Assembly (NCBI GenBank): GCA_034509755.1
Contig: CM067552.1
Span: forward strand, 23,869,821-23,933,820
Source: Anisodus tanguticus
Lineage: Eukaryota; Streptophyta; Magnoliopsida; Solanales; Solanaceae
Direction: 5' to 3'
DNA length: 64,000 nucleotides
The notes beneath the pieces are model-generated. The model did no database searches, was not told the origin of the DNA, and saw only the letters and a list, made by a program, of their open reading frames with translations. Numbering within the stretch: the stretch's first letter is position 1; each line of letters starts with the position of its first letter. The translations under genes were made by a program, and so were the position numbers. Shown in pieces: positions 34,238 to 43,796 of the stretch.

Positions 34238-34636
34238 CTATTGACTACGAGTGACCGGTCTATGACTCGAAGAAGAATTGGGCAGATTTTGGGAATTTTC
34301 TGGACTCGGGACGGACTGGCCAGCAGGCAGTGGGCCTGCTGGCTCAATTCGGTAACGGGATGGTGAAACAGGGACTGGACCAGTGGCGTTAATGGGCTGG
34401 GTCACTGGCCCAGTTACCGTTACTAGCCCAGTAACTGGACAAGACCCAGTTGCGGGCACTGTAGCTAGTGACGGGGCAATGGGGCCAGCGGGCAGTAGGC
34501 CCGCTGGCGGATTTGGGGTGCGGGAGACGTTCGAAAAATTGGTGAATAATATACGGGTATATACTATCATCCAAAAAATAATACGAACTAGACACGGGAG
34601 TACTAACCTTAGCAAACGGGAATTAGGATTCATCAA
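34238..34636 (-). pseudogene. Copia integrase-RT linker
   Basis: A low-complexity stretch rich in Pro, Thr, Val and Gly (repeats such as TVTGPVTQPINATGPVPVSP and SQNLPNSSSSHRPVTRSQ) joins the integrase C-terminus to RT. Such a linker is normal in plant copia elements. A frame change separates it from the integrase frame (34943-34623). Confidence 0.7.
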
Positions 34637-35450
34637 AAATTACATGGCGACTAATGATGATTTTATTAGAGGATAAATCAAAACATTTATAACCACGATG
34701 ATTAGACGGAAAACCCAAAAATACACACGGAGTAGACCGGGCCTGAAGTTTATTAATTGTGGTGGACGGAAATAACGGATAACATAAGCACCCAAAGACC
34801 CAAAGATGTGAATACGAAGGGGTCTTATTATATAAAATTTGAAGAGGGAAAGAATATGTCAAAACCTTTGGAAGGAAGAATGTTAAGGAGATATGTAGCC
34901 ATTTGTAGAGCATGATGCCAAAATGAAAGGGGTGCGGAAGCATGAATCAATAAAGTTCGGACAATGTTATTAATGGTATGAATTTTACGTTCGGCTTTCC
35001 CATTTTTTGAAGACGTACGAGGGCAAGAAAAATGAAAATTAATCCCATTAGTTGCGCAAAATTCCCAAAATACCCCGTTGTCATTTTCTCTGCCATTATC
35101 ACATTGAATATTTTTTATTTCTCGTTTGAATTGGGTTCTAATGAAAGCTCTAAATTTTAAGCAAATGGAAAAAACTTGAGATTTTTTTGCTATCGGAAAA
35201 GTCCATAAAAATTTAGAATAATCATCCAAAAAGAGGACATAATATCGATGACCCAAAAACTAAGAACAGGAGACATCCATAAGTCGCTATAAATAATATC
35301 AAATGACATTAAAGTATGAGAATTAGATTCTACAAATGGCAACCTAACATTTTTTTCCTAAAGTACAAGAATGACAATTTGGAGTACGGTACCCTTACAT
35401 GAAATAAAATTATTTTCATCTACGGAAGACAAAATAGACGACTCCGGATA
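34623..35450 (-). pseudogene. Copia integrase (pre-integrase zinc region, core, C-terminus)
   Basis: Near 35440 the reading LWHIRLGYPESSILSSVDEN is the GAG-pre-integrase region. Next come DIIYSDLW (first Asp), FLDDYSKFLWTF, NIQCDNGREND (second Asp) and TSSKNGKAERKIHTINNIVR (Glu). In another frame: LWVFGCLCYPLFPSTTINKL, STPCVFLGFPSNHRGYKCFD and ISRHVIFDE, the C-terminal GKGY-like part. The catalytic triad is present but at least two frame changes and several stops break the frame. Confidence 0.88.
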
Positions 35451-35495
35451 ACCAAGACGAATATGCCACAAGGAAGGAGAAAGGGTCGCAAACGC

Positions 35496-36335
35496 TTATG
35501 GCAAGGCTTGATTCGATAGACCGGAATATGGCGTGATAGGATAAAGATCTCCCCTACTATCACACCTCATGAGAGGACTCCCTGTCTTGAAATCCTTCAC
35601 AGAGAAACCAAACGGATTAAATTCAATAGACACGGAATTGTCAGTAGTGACTTTACGGACAGACACTAAGTTTTTAATCAATTTAGGGGTATGTAGGGTA
35701 TTTTTCAAGATAAGGGGTGGATGGGGGGGAGAAAAAATGGGGGGGGGGGGAAATAAAGTTTTATGACCATAACCACGAATCAGATTAAAATTACCATTAC
35801 CAATAATTATGCCACGAGGGTTGCTCAAATTGGAATAAGAAGAGAGAGTACCTGAATCGGATGTCATGTGGGTAGTGGTACCGGTGTCCATATACCAATT
35901 CGGGTCCGGTGGAGTCAAACCAAGTGTGGGCATCGCGGCCTTAATATCGGTCTGAGTGGGGCCTGCTGCATGGTGGGCTTGCGGAGGTCGAGGCCCAAGT
36001 ATAGGCATGCTGCCCCGACCCAGTCCTGCTTCGGGAAGACCCAATGGCCCAGTTGGTATTGGGCCGAGGGGGCTGCTAGAAAGCCAACTGGAACTGGCCC
36101 GTTGCCAACGATGAAACTGGGTTGTTGGGCCACTACCCACTGTTCCAGGCCCATGGCCCAAGGCTGGGACCAGTGGGTCGGTGGCCCATTGTATTCGGGA
36201 TATTATCCTCCGCCACCGTTTGGCCCCCATTACCATTTTCAGAACCGCTGCGTTTGCCCCCACAATTTTTGCCATTATTTTTCCGACTATTTTTGCCGCC
36301 ACTATGAGACCGGTTTTGGTTCGAATTGTCACCAA
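35496..36335 (-). pseudogene. Copia protease with Gag C-terminus (shifted frame)
   Basis: The frame carries WYMDTGTTTHMTSDSGTLSS, the copia aspartic protease active site (D-T-G), then GIIIGNGNFNLIRGYG and LLKNTLHTPKLIKNLVSV-like sequence. The residues before it (36335 to about 36000) are Gag C-terminal sequence read in a wrong or shifted frame relative to the main gag frame (36840-36133). A one-base shift near 36160-36230 must separate them. A 12-C run (G-run in plus, 35739-35750) encodes Pro residues and is itself a likely slippage site. No CCHC zinc knuckle was seen. Confidence 0.8.
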
Positions 36336-37020
36336 AATTTGGAGGAGTAGTGGAAGATGTCATCATGACCACGGGGCTAGCACTCATAGCCGCCTTTTTA
36401 GCCAAGCCGGCTTCTTCCAAGGTAAGCATGGAGCGGGCCTGATAGAACTTCGAAAGAGGATTACTTTGACGAAAGAGAGTTCCAACGCCACTATAGGCCT
36501 CAGATAGGCCAGCAACCATCTGTAGAACAAGACGATCTTCACTAACTAGCGCACCAACGTTGCGGAGTTGGTCTGCCAATTCTTTCAACCTTTTGAAATA
36601 AGCTGAAACATTTGGGAAATTTTCCATGTTGACGTGGGAAAAATCTTGTTCAAGGGTAACAGCTCTGGAATTTTGATTATCCTGGAATATGTCACGCAAC
36701 CTATCCCACGCAGCCATCGCCGTAGCATCTGGCTCAATAATCGTATGCAATAGGTCGGTAGAGATTATAGAATAAATCCACTGAAGGACGGTGGCATCAA
36801 GTGTGGTCCATAATTTAGGGTCATCCTTGCGTTGAGGCACCTCCGTGTCTTCAGGAGCCGTAGGGATTATCTGATGGATGACTTAATGTGAACGAGCGTG
36901 AATTTTGAACAACTCGGCCCACGTCGCATATTGGACGTTTTCTATTTCAAGAATTAGAGGGATATGATTCTTGATGTTAGAAACAAGGGCAAGATGAAAC
37001 ATGTTCCTTGACGTAGACAT
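36133..37020 (-). pseudogene. Copia Gag with one nonsense codon
   Basis: The likely start is the Met of MSTSRNMFHLALVSNIKNHI (37020), followed by PLILEIENVQYATWAELFKI (UBN2-type capsid start). A TAA stop at 36883-36885 interrupts HARSH*VIHQ. The same frame resumes and runs through LWTTLDATVLQWIYSIISTD, AWDRLRDIFQDNQNSRAVTL, LADQLRNVGALVSEDRLVLQ and an Asn/Gly/Arg-rich tail to 36133. A single substitution would explain the stop. The tail lacks a zinc knuckle, as in some copia lineages with Gly/Asn-rich Gag ends. Confidence 0.88.
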
Positions 37021-37162
37021 AACGAAAGAACAGAAAGTGATAGAGGGATTTGGAAGAGAAAACTTGAGAGCATAAACAAGCGCGGAAACCGAGGATAGGC
37101 TCTCGGATTCTGCTTGGCCGAGGAATAAGAAAATTTGGGAGAATTTTTTTTTGTTTGACCTA

Positions 37163-37176
37163 GACTTTTGATACCA
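37163..37176 (-). promoter_or_regulatory. Copia primer-binding site
   Basis: The minus strand reads TGGTATCAAAAGTC immediately after the LTR end TCTTTCA. It is similar to the initiator tRNA-Met site TGGTATCAGAGC, with changes after position 8. Confidence 0.75.
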
Positions 37177-37477
37177 TGAAAGAAATAATCCCTTGATTAT
37201 TTTCATTGATTGAAAGAGAATATATACAATTTACATATTTCCATAATAGGAGAATCCTATTCCTATTCTATTCATAAAACATTATTCTATTTGGAGACTA
37301 ACTATACAATTATGGTAAGTGTATAATACTAATTACACTACAACATTATATTACATAATTGTACAAGGAAAATGAGACTGCCCACGGGTGGGAAGTAATA
37401 CTGAGAACCGAGACCGAGAGTATACATAATATACACATGTATATTGTGTATATTGTGTATATTATGTATATTTAACA
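37177..37477 (-). mobile_element. Copia 5' LTR (301 bp)
   Basis: Pair of 32336-32635. It begins on the minus strand TGTTAAATATACATAATATA at 37477. An AT-rich run of TGTATATTG repeats (37436-37470) lies at its outer end. The outer flank is AGCAC (37478-37482). Confidence 0.9.
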
Positions 37478-38037
37478 AGCACTACTCCCGATCTTCCTGC
37501 TTCGGTGCTGTTTCAAATTCCCTGATGAAAATACCAATCACAAGTCTGTTTCAATCGCACATCCTGCCAAAACAAAAACTAATTCATGTACTCTTGAATG
37601 TGGACCAAATCATACACTTCCGAGTTTCCTTTTGGAAATAGATGAGCGCACATACGACATATTATGACCCACATCTACTTGCACACCTGGTAAACAACTA
37701 GACTACACCAATCAAGTACAAAGTTATTATTTCATCGACTTACTTGTTGCATCCTAATACTAATAAAATATGTTGTTATAACTGAGAAACAAGAAAGTCT
37801 ATTGCTCAACCTCAACAATAAGAGCAAATATATTGGGGCTGAACTGCATCTAACAATACAATTGACCATCATAACCTGGATAAGCAGCCAACCTTACAAC
37901 TTGCAGAAACGACAGCAGCAGAATCTGCTAAACCATAGTCAAATATACTGCAGCAGAAAATCATACATCTTTGTAGCAATGTATAAGGAAAATAAATGAA
38001 AGTAGGGAGAAAACCAAAAAGAGAATGATGAAAAGAT
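37478..38037. other. No recognisable gene
   Basis: AT-rich single-copy-looking DNA between the copia element and the MULE-type element. The short ORFs here have no recognisable motif. Confidence 0.4.
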
Positions 38038-38514
38038 TATTGTATTGGGAAAATTGTCAGATTTACCCCTCCACTTTCACATAGTCTACATTTAACCTCC
38101 GCTATACTTTTAGAATATACATACCCTTACAGTTAGTGAAGTATTCAAACTTGCCTTCGATTGTTAACCCCTTCCATCATGACCAATAACATCCCACATG
38201 GCCTGACAATTGGATGAGATGGATGTCGTGGCATGCCATCTCAGCGCCCTAACCCTATTTTACCCCTTCCCGGTATTTCTTTCCATTTCCATTTCTTCTT
38301 TCCACCTCAAATACTTGGATCTGTAAAAGCTTCTTTGGAACTGAAACATTGCATTAGGTCAAAAAAAGACCATATTAACTCACTTATAAATGGTGTGAGA
38401 CCAAAGCTTAGAAGTAATTTTTGGTCTTTCTATTCTTTTTCTTATTCTCCTTTCATCACTCTGAGATAGGAACTCAGTCGTTGGAAATTGTAGGATGAAT
38501 ATATTTAAAGCTAT

Positions 38515-40170
38515 TTCGAAGAAAATACCTGATGTAAATCAATACGCGGACTTAAACTCTCAACCAAAGCCAAGAAGAGCTTTACCAAGAGTGCCAACAA
38601 TGGCACATCGTCCCACACTTAGATGCCTAACATGGCATGGAAAATGGAATGGCGTTGGAGTTATTATGTGAAGGTTCAAGAAGACATTGTATTTTCGGCC
38701 TTCTTGTTGGTCTTGACCGAGACCATGTATATTCTTTTAGCTTATCTTTATTTACTATCTTAGTTATTAGCTTAGGACATAGTATGCTATGTAATAACTA
38801 CATTAGGACACAATTAATAAATCATGAAGATGACTAGGCCGAGAGTACAAAGTAGCAAGGATAAGGGACATCTAGAAGATGGAGAATTCAAGGAGAGACT
38901 TTATGAACTAACAAGTTCATGAAGTTAGCTATATTGAAGACTTCAAGTAGTCCAAGGGGAGAGGAGTTGGCCAAAATGATCATCAAAACAAATACCAAGA
39001 ATAGAAGCTTCCAACACATTTCAAGAAGATGAGGATGTTGGAAGAATTTATGAGCTAACAAATTCATGAATATGGTTACATGGGAGACCTCAATCTCGGC
39101 CTAGAGAAGAGGAAGAGGTGGCCGAACTCCCTTGGTCACCAATTCAATCCAAATGCGTCCACACTAGGTGTTAGTTTGTGTCTTTTCATTTGCTTTATAG
39201 AATAGTCTCTTTTGTACTATAAATAGAGGCCTTAGGCCAATGTAAAATTCAGAGTTTGTTGAAATATAAAAGTGAGTTTTACTCAAAAGATAAACATATT
39301 CAACTTGTGTGTTGTCTACTTTAGTTGGTTCTTGTGTGGGCCTTGGTAGTGTGCCAAACCCCTTGATGTAAGTTGAAGATAGGACTGTGTGACCTAGTTA
39401 AACCTAAGCTAAGGTTTCCCTTTGGTGTAAGTCTTGGTTAGGACTATGTGACCTAATTAAAACCCAAGATTGAGGAACCCCTTGGTGGTAAGTGAACGTT
39501 AGAACTATGTGGACCAACCTAGCCTATGCTCAGGGTCTATCTTAAGGTTTTTGGCCATCCTTACTTAGTTTCATTTGGGCTTGTACTTAGCAAGCCCGAT
39601 CAAGTCCTTGTGAAATTGGTCATCTTCATCTTGGTGTCGACTTGGGCATTAAAACCCCCATGTCCATATCCTTGTTCTATCGACCAAATACTTAACTATA
39701 TCGACCATCCCATACTTGGATTGTACTCGGGTTTGCACTTAGCATCCCGTAGCCATTCCTTGACCAAACCACTTCATCTTTTCCACCACCACATCCCAAG
39801 GTGCTTCTCTAACATCCACATAAAGGGCCTCCACCCGAAACCACTCACAAATACACATCCTAGTCCGACAACCACAAACAACCCACTTAAATAGCCTTCA
39901 TCAAGAACCTCACTATTTTAGGTTCTATTTCATGGCCTTGACACCATCAACTCACTAAACCCCGACCACCACAAACAACCCTATAGGTGTCCACAATAAC
40001 CCCACAAAATGCCTAACCCAACTCCCCTTGAATCCACCCGAAACAACCTCCAACTACCCACTGCCCGACAATAGCCGAGAATCGAGAACCCCCACTTTGT
40101 GTCTTGTTTTCGCGTCAACTTGTTCCCTGCCGAACTCAGCCCCACTCACCCCTCCGTACATACATCAATA
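38515..40170 (+). mobile_element. Solo LTR of the LTR-D family inside the MULE-type element
   Basis: Plus-strand relative of LTR-D (28725-30078 minus). Shared blocks include GTCTTGACCGAGACCATGTA against GTCTTGGCCGAGACCATC, the TATA box TATAAATA (39218-39225), and the GTGAGTTTTACTCAAA region. It ends near CATACATCAATACC at about 40165, with no PBS after it. Edges are approximate. No gag or pol follows, so it is a solo LTR. The 122-codon ORF at 39526 is a read-through of the C-rich U5. Confidence 0.65.
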
Positions 40171-40175
40171 CCAGT

Positions 40176-40407
40176 GATAGATTTGATTATTTATAATATA
40201 TTTCATATTTGATTCTTCTTTAATCCTTTTTATATGTTTCTTGATTGTCTTTGGTGTGGCATGTCCTTGTACAATTTATTTGAAGCCATATGATAGATTT
40301 GATTATTTGTAATATATTTCATATTTGATTCTTCTTTAATCCTTTTTATATGTTTCTTGATTGTCTTTGGTGTGGCATGTCCTTGTACAATTTTTTTGAA
40401 GCCATAG
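40176..40407. repeat. Perfect-looking tandem duplication, 116 bp x 2
   Basis: GATAGATTTGATTATTT begins at 40176 and again at 40292. The two copies share almost every base through TGAAGCCATA, with about two or three differences. It sits right after the solo LTR. Confidence 0.9.
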
Positions 40408-40971
40408 ACAGAAGATTTGCTTTAAATTCCTACAACTAAAAGAATTATTCTTATGAATCAAATATTATGAAAAAGCTGATAGGGTGGATTGTAGAAAAGT
40501 TATGTCTAGTGAAAATTCCACAAGCAACAAGGTATTTAAAAAATCAGCCAAAGGGGGAACACAACAATAAAATTGAAATCAACATATAAATCCCAGTAAT
40601 GGAGGTACAATTACGAAAATAGGAAAAAGAACACAAAAAGGAAACAATCAAACTTTGAAAGGAAAGAGGGAAACTCCACTTGAAGAAAGGCCAAAATACA
40701 AGGTGATGGAGGTCTGGGGAACGAAGGAGAAGACTTCTAAGAGTTTATTTTTTAAGAAAATTCTTCAAAAAATAAGAAAATATTAATACGCATGCAGCGT
40801 CTACTGTGGCATTTTAACTGGGTCCAATGCCACATTGGAGCACCATTAAAAATAGGGGTAGATTTGAATACTTTGCTAATTAGGGTATTATATCCTGAAA
40901 GTATACCGGAGGCTAAATGTAGACAATATCTAAAAGCACGGGGTAAATCTGACCCTTTTCCCTATTGTATT

Positions 40972-41330
40972 ATTTATTGTGTTGCTTCTTGCATTGTCTT
41001 AAAAATAGAAGACTACATTGTTGTTTATAAAAAAGTAAAGGAAGAAAGTAAAATAAAATATGCTTTTTCCAAAGAGATACTAACCTAAAAGAAAAATAGT
41101 TGTTTTACAATTTAGTAGAACATAAACTCAAAAAGAAAGTAAATATTCTACAGAATATATCTACACTAAAAGCAAAATAAATATTTCATTCTTAATGTAG
41201 GTCCTAAAGTAGAAGGGAAGCAATTATTATAAAGTATCTCTAGATATATTTTAACAACTATTCCCAGGAAAAAAGAAAGGTTTACACCTTATTCAATCCC
41301 ATTCTTCTAGCACTTTCTTACTAATATCCT
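40972..41330. other. No recognisable gene
   Basis: AT-rich spacer between the MULE-type element and the Ulp1-bearing locus. Nothing supported. Confidence 0.4.
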
Positions 41331-41339
41331 CACCCAAAG

Positions 41340-41898
41340 CTGACAAATGGATATATGGCAAAATTTTACATGGGGCGGCCATGCTTGTTTCTCAATTTCC
41401 ACAAAACGGACTTGAGCATTATACCTTACCACTAATTCAATTTTTCCTTCTCTTTTTTTTCTTTTCTTTTTCTTTTTCCCGTCCCCTATTTTAACTGTGA
41501 TAAATATTAATATCAATCATTTTGTCACTCTCGAGTTCAAGATTGATAAGGGAGTGATAAATTTTTATGATTGCAACATTCCTGTTTGCCCAAATGATGT
41601 TTTCTTATGTCACATCCAGCCCATATTAGAATTGTGGCCCAAATTGCTGAACCAAAATGGCATGTTTGCACACTTGTCTGCAAAGTTACTCAATGAACCG
41701 TTGAAATTCGATAGGAAAAAGAATATTCCCCGTAATGACACTTGTAAGAAATGCGGTTTGTACTCACTTGCTTTTATAGTAGCTTTGCTTACCGGCACTT
41801 GTGTGACAAAACCCTACATTCTACTCAGCGACAACTCTGTGGGGAAGATGCAATGGAGATGGGCCTGTGGTGTGATGGAAAAGGTGTTGGTGCCCTAA
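41340..41898 (+). pseudogene. Ulp1-like cysteine protease (C48) fragment carried by a MULE
   Basis: The clear frame (41497-41898, 133 codons) has TLEFKIDKGVINFYDCNI, then PILELWPKLL, NIPRNDTCKKCGLYSLAFIV and ALLTGTCV. This is the C-terminal half of the Ulp1/SENP fold in the form found in MULE-borne Ulp1 proteins: the 'YDC' strand and the catalytic Cys of '(D)CG'. The Asp before that Cys is Lys here. An upstream piece near 41345-41400 (GKILHGAAMLV) precedes a pyrimidine-rich low-complexity run, so the His/Asp part is missing or intron-separated. Ulp1 proteases remove SUMO. It faces the MURA pseudogene at 43797 in convergent orientation, as in Kaonashi-type elements. Confidence 0.7.
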
Positions 41899-42079
41899 GG
41901 TGGGCTGATGAATAATTTATTTAATTTGTATTTTTTGTAGGCCTAAGGTGGCCTGATGAACAATTTATCATTTGTGTTTTATTTGTGTTTTTTGGAGCCC
42001 CAAGGTGGTCTGTTGAACAATTTATTTTAACTTTCTACTTTATGTTGTTGGATGAATTATGAAATTATGCAAGTATTTA

Positions 42080-42530
42080 AGTTGTTTCTGTAGTTTCAAA
42101 CAAGTCACAATTCTGTTGCAACAAAGACATAATCTGTTGGTAAAAAATAAATAGTTGCTACAGATGTTGCAACAGATGTGTAAATTTGTCGTTATATTTT
42201 CACCTTATGTTCAGTAGTTTCAAATAAATCACAAATCACAAATCTATTGCAATAGATACCTAATCTATTGGTAAAACTCAAACAATTGCGTAAATTATTG
42301 CAACATATGTGTAATATGTTGCAATAGATGTGTAATATATTGCAATAGATGTGTAATACATTGCAATAGATGCGTAATATGTTGGAATAGATAATTCATC
42401 TATTGCAAAAAATCAAGTTGTTGAAGATGTTAAAACATATTACAAATTTGTTGCAATAGAAGGAGCAGTTGTTGCAATAATATACTTAGTTGTTGCAACA
42501 ATGTACTTGCATTGTGACTTAGTTGATCAC
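42080..42530. repeat. TTGCAATAGATGTGTAATATG short repeat array
   Basis: Many copies of GTTGCAATAGATGTGTAATA and GTTGCAACA variants occur at about 20-22 bp spacing (for example 42300-42400). Most contain TTGCAA, and several contain the near-palindrome GTTGCAACA. Non-coding, placed between the Ulp1 fragment and MURA. Confidence 0.75.
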
Positions 42531-43240
42531 TAAATACCATTGATTTTAATTATTTATCACTAAATATGAGTGAATCAAGTATTTCATATCAAATCACTCT
42601 TATGATAAATCATTTTAGTGCATAGTCATGTAGTTGATCATCCGTCCTGACTCAAAATACCATCATATTGATTAAGTATCATTGATTTCAATTGTTTATC
42701 ACTAAATATCATTGATTTCAAATTTTTATCACTAAATAAGGGTGAATCAAGTATTTCACATCAAATCACTCTTATGATCAACAGTTTAGTGCATAGTCAT
42801 GTAGTTGATCATCTGTCATGACTCAAAATACCATATATTGATTAAGTATCATTGATTTTAATTGTTTATCACTAAATACTATTGATTTCAATTATTTATC
42901 ACTAAATATGGGTGAATCAAGTATTTCATATCAAATCACTCTTATGATCAATCGTTTTAGTGCATAGTCATGTAGTTGATCATCCGTCCTGACTCAAAAT
43001 ACCATCATATTGATTAAGTATCATTGATTTCAAATGTTTATCACTAAATATGGGTGAATAAAATATTTCACATCAAATCACTCTTATGATCAATCATTTT
43101 AGTGCATAGTCATGTAGTTGATCATCCGTCCTGACTCAAAATACCATCATATTTATTAGGTATCATTGATTTCAATTGTTTATCACTAAATAAGGGTGAT
43201 TCCCTTTGTTGATCACTAAAAATGGGTGAATCAAGTAGAA
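42530..43240. repeat. Tandem repeat, about 142-173 bp unit, 4 copies
   Basis: GTGAATCAAGTATTTCA(T/C)AT or its GTGAATAAAATATTTCACAT variant begins near 42571, 42744, 42913 and 43055. Each is followed by CACTCTTATGATCAAT, TTTTAGTGCATAGTCATGTA and GTTGATCATC. Spacing is 173, 169 and 142 bp. The difference arises from variable numbers of a TTTATCACTAAATA sub-unit. A fifth, partial copy ends at 43240. Confidence 0.85.
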
Positions 43241-43620
43241 TATGTTGCAACAGGTAACAAATATGTTGCAACAAGTTACTTATCTGTTGAACAAGTCATA
43301 TCACTTGTTAGATAAAATACAACAACTTACCAAGTTGCTGCAAAAAGTCTCTCCACTTGTTGAAAAAACTCAAACAACCAACATAGTTGTTGTAACAAGT
43401 CGTGTCACTTCTTGGATAAACCCCAACAAGTAACTTGGTTGTTGCAATAGATTTGGTACATCTTAAAAACTTCCATTTGTTGTAATATGTTCAACAACTT
43501 ACTAGTTGTTGCAATAAAGCTTGTCACTTGTTGGAATAACACCAACAAGTAATAAAGTTGTTGCAACGGATTCATTAATTGTTGGAAATTGTTCAACAAT
43601 TCATTAACAACAGAAATGTC
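43240..43620. repeat. Array of TTGTTGCAACA / CAACAAGT inverted motifs
   Basis: Dense alternation of GTTGCAACAAGTTA, CACTTGTT(G/A)GATAAA and TGTTGGAAAT-like units at roughly 45-60 bp spacing. Both orientations of (T)TGTTG/CAACA occur, so the array is full of small inverted repeats. Confidence 0.7.
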
Positions 43621-43796
43621 AACAGAACATACATTTGTGATTTAAACAAGATCAACATCTATTATAAATCAGGTTCACAAGAACGAACAATAGAGTTTAC
43701 CATTACAAGAAAGAACAAAATTAAAATGTCTTATAACCCAAGTTCACAAACACCAACAAGAGTAATTACTATTACAAGATAGTGCAAGATTAACAA

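Larger units (their letters stand above)
38047..40962. mobile_element. Non-autonomous MULE-type TIR element (2.9 kb) with 9-bp TSD
   Basis: Left end GGGAAAATTGTCAGATTTAC and right end GTAAATCTGACCCTTTTCCC are inverted repeats that continue for about 75 bp (CTACATTTAACCTCCG on the left against CGGAGGCTAAATGTAG on the right). Both flanks carry TATTGTATT (38038-38046 and 40963-40971), a perfect 9-bp target duplication as made by Mutator-like transposases. There is no transposase inside. The interior is largely an LTR (38515-40170) plus a 116-bp tandem duplication. Confidence 0.85.

Noticed and set aside
34383..36507. Several plus ORFs of 60-160 codons over the copia element
   Set aside because: They are antisense shadows of gag, protease and the Pro/Thr-rich linker.
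40792..41088. 98-codon plus ORF
   Set aside because: It starts in the right part of the MULE-type element, spans its right TIR and ends in AT-rich spacer. No motif.
42080..43620. CRISPR-like regular repeats
   Set aside because: Units are degenerate, spacers are themselves related, and the genome is a plant. These are tandem arrays inside a MULE.
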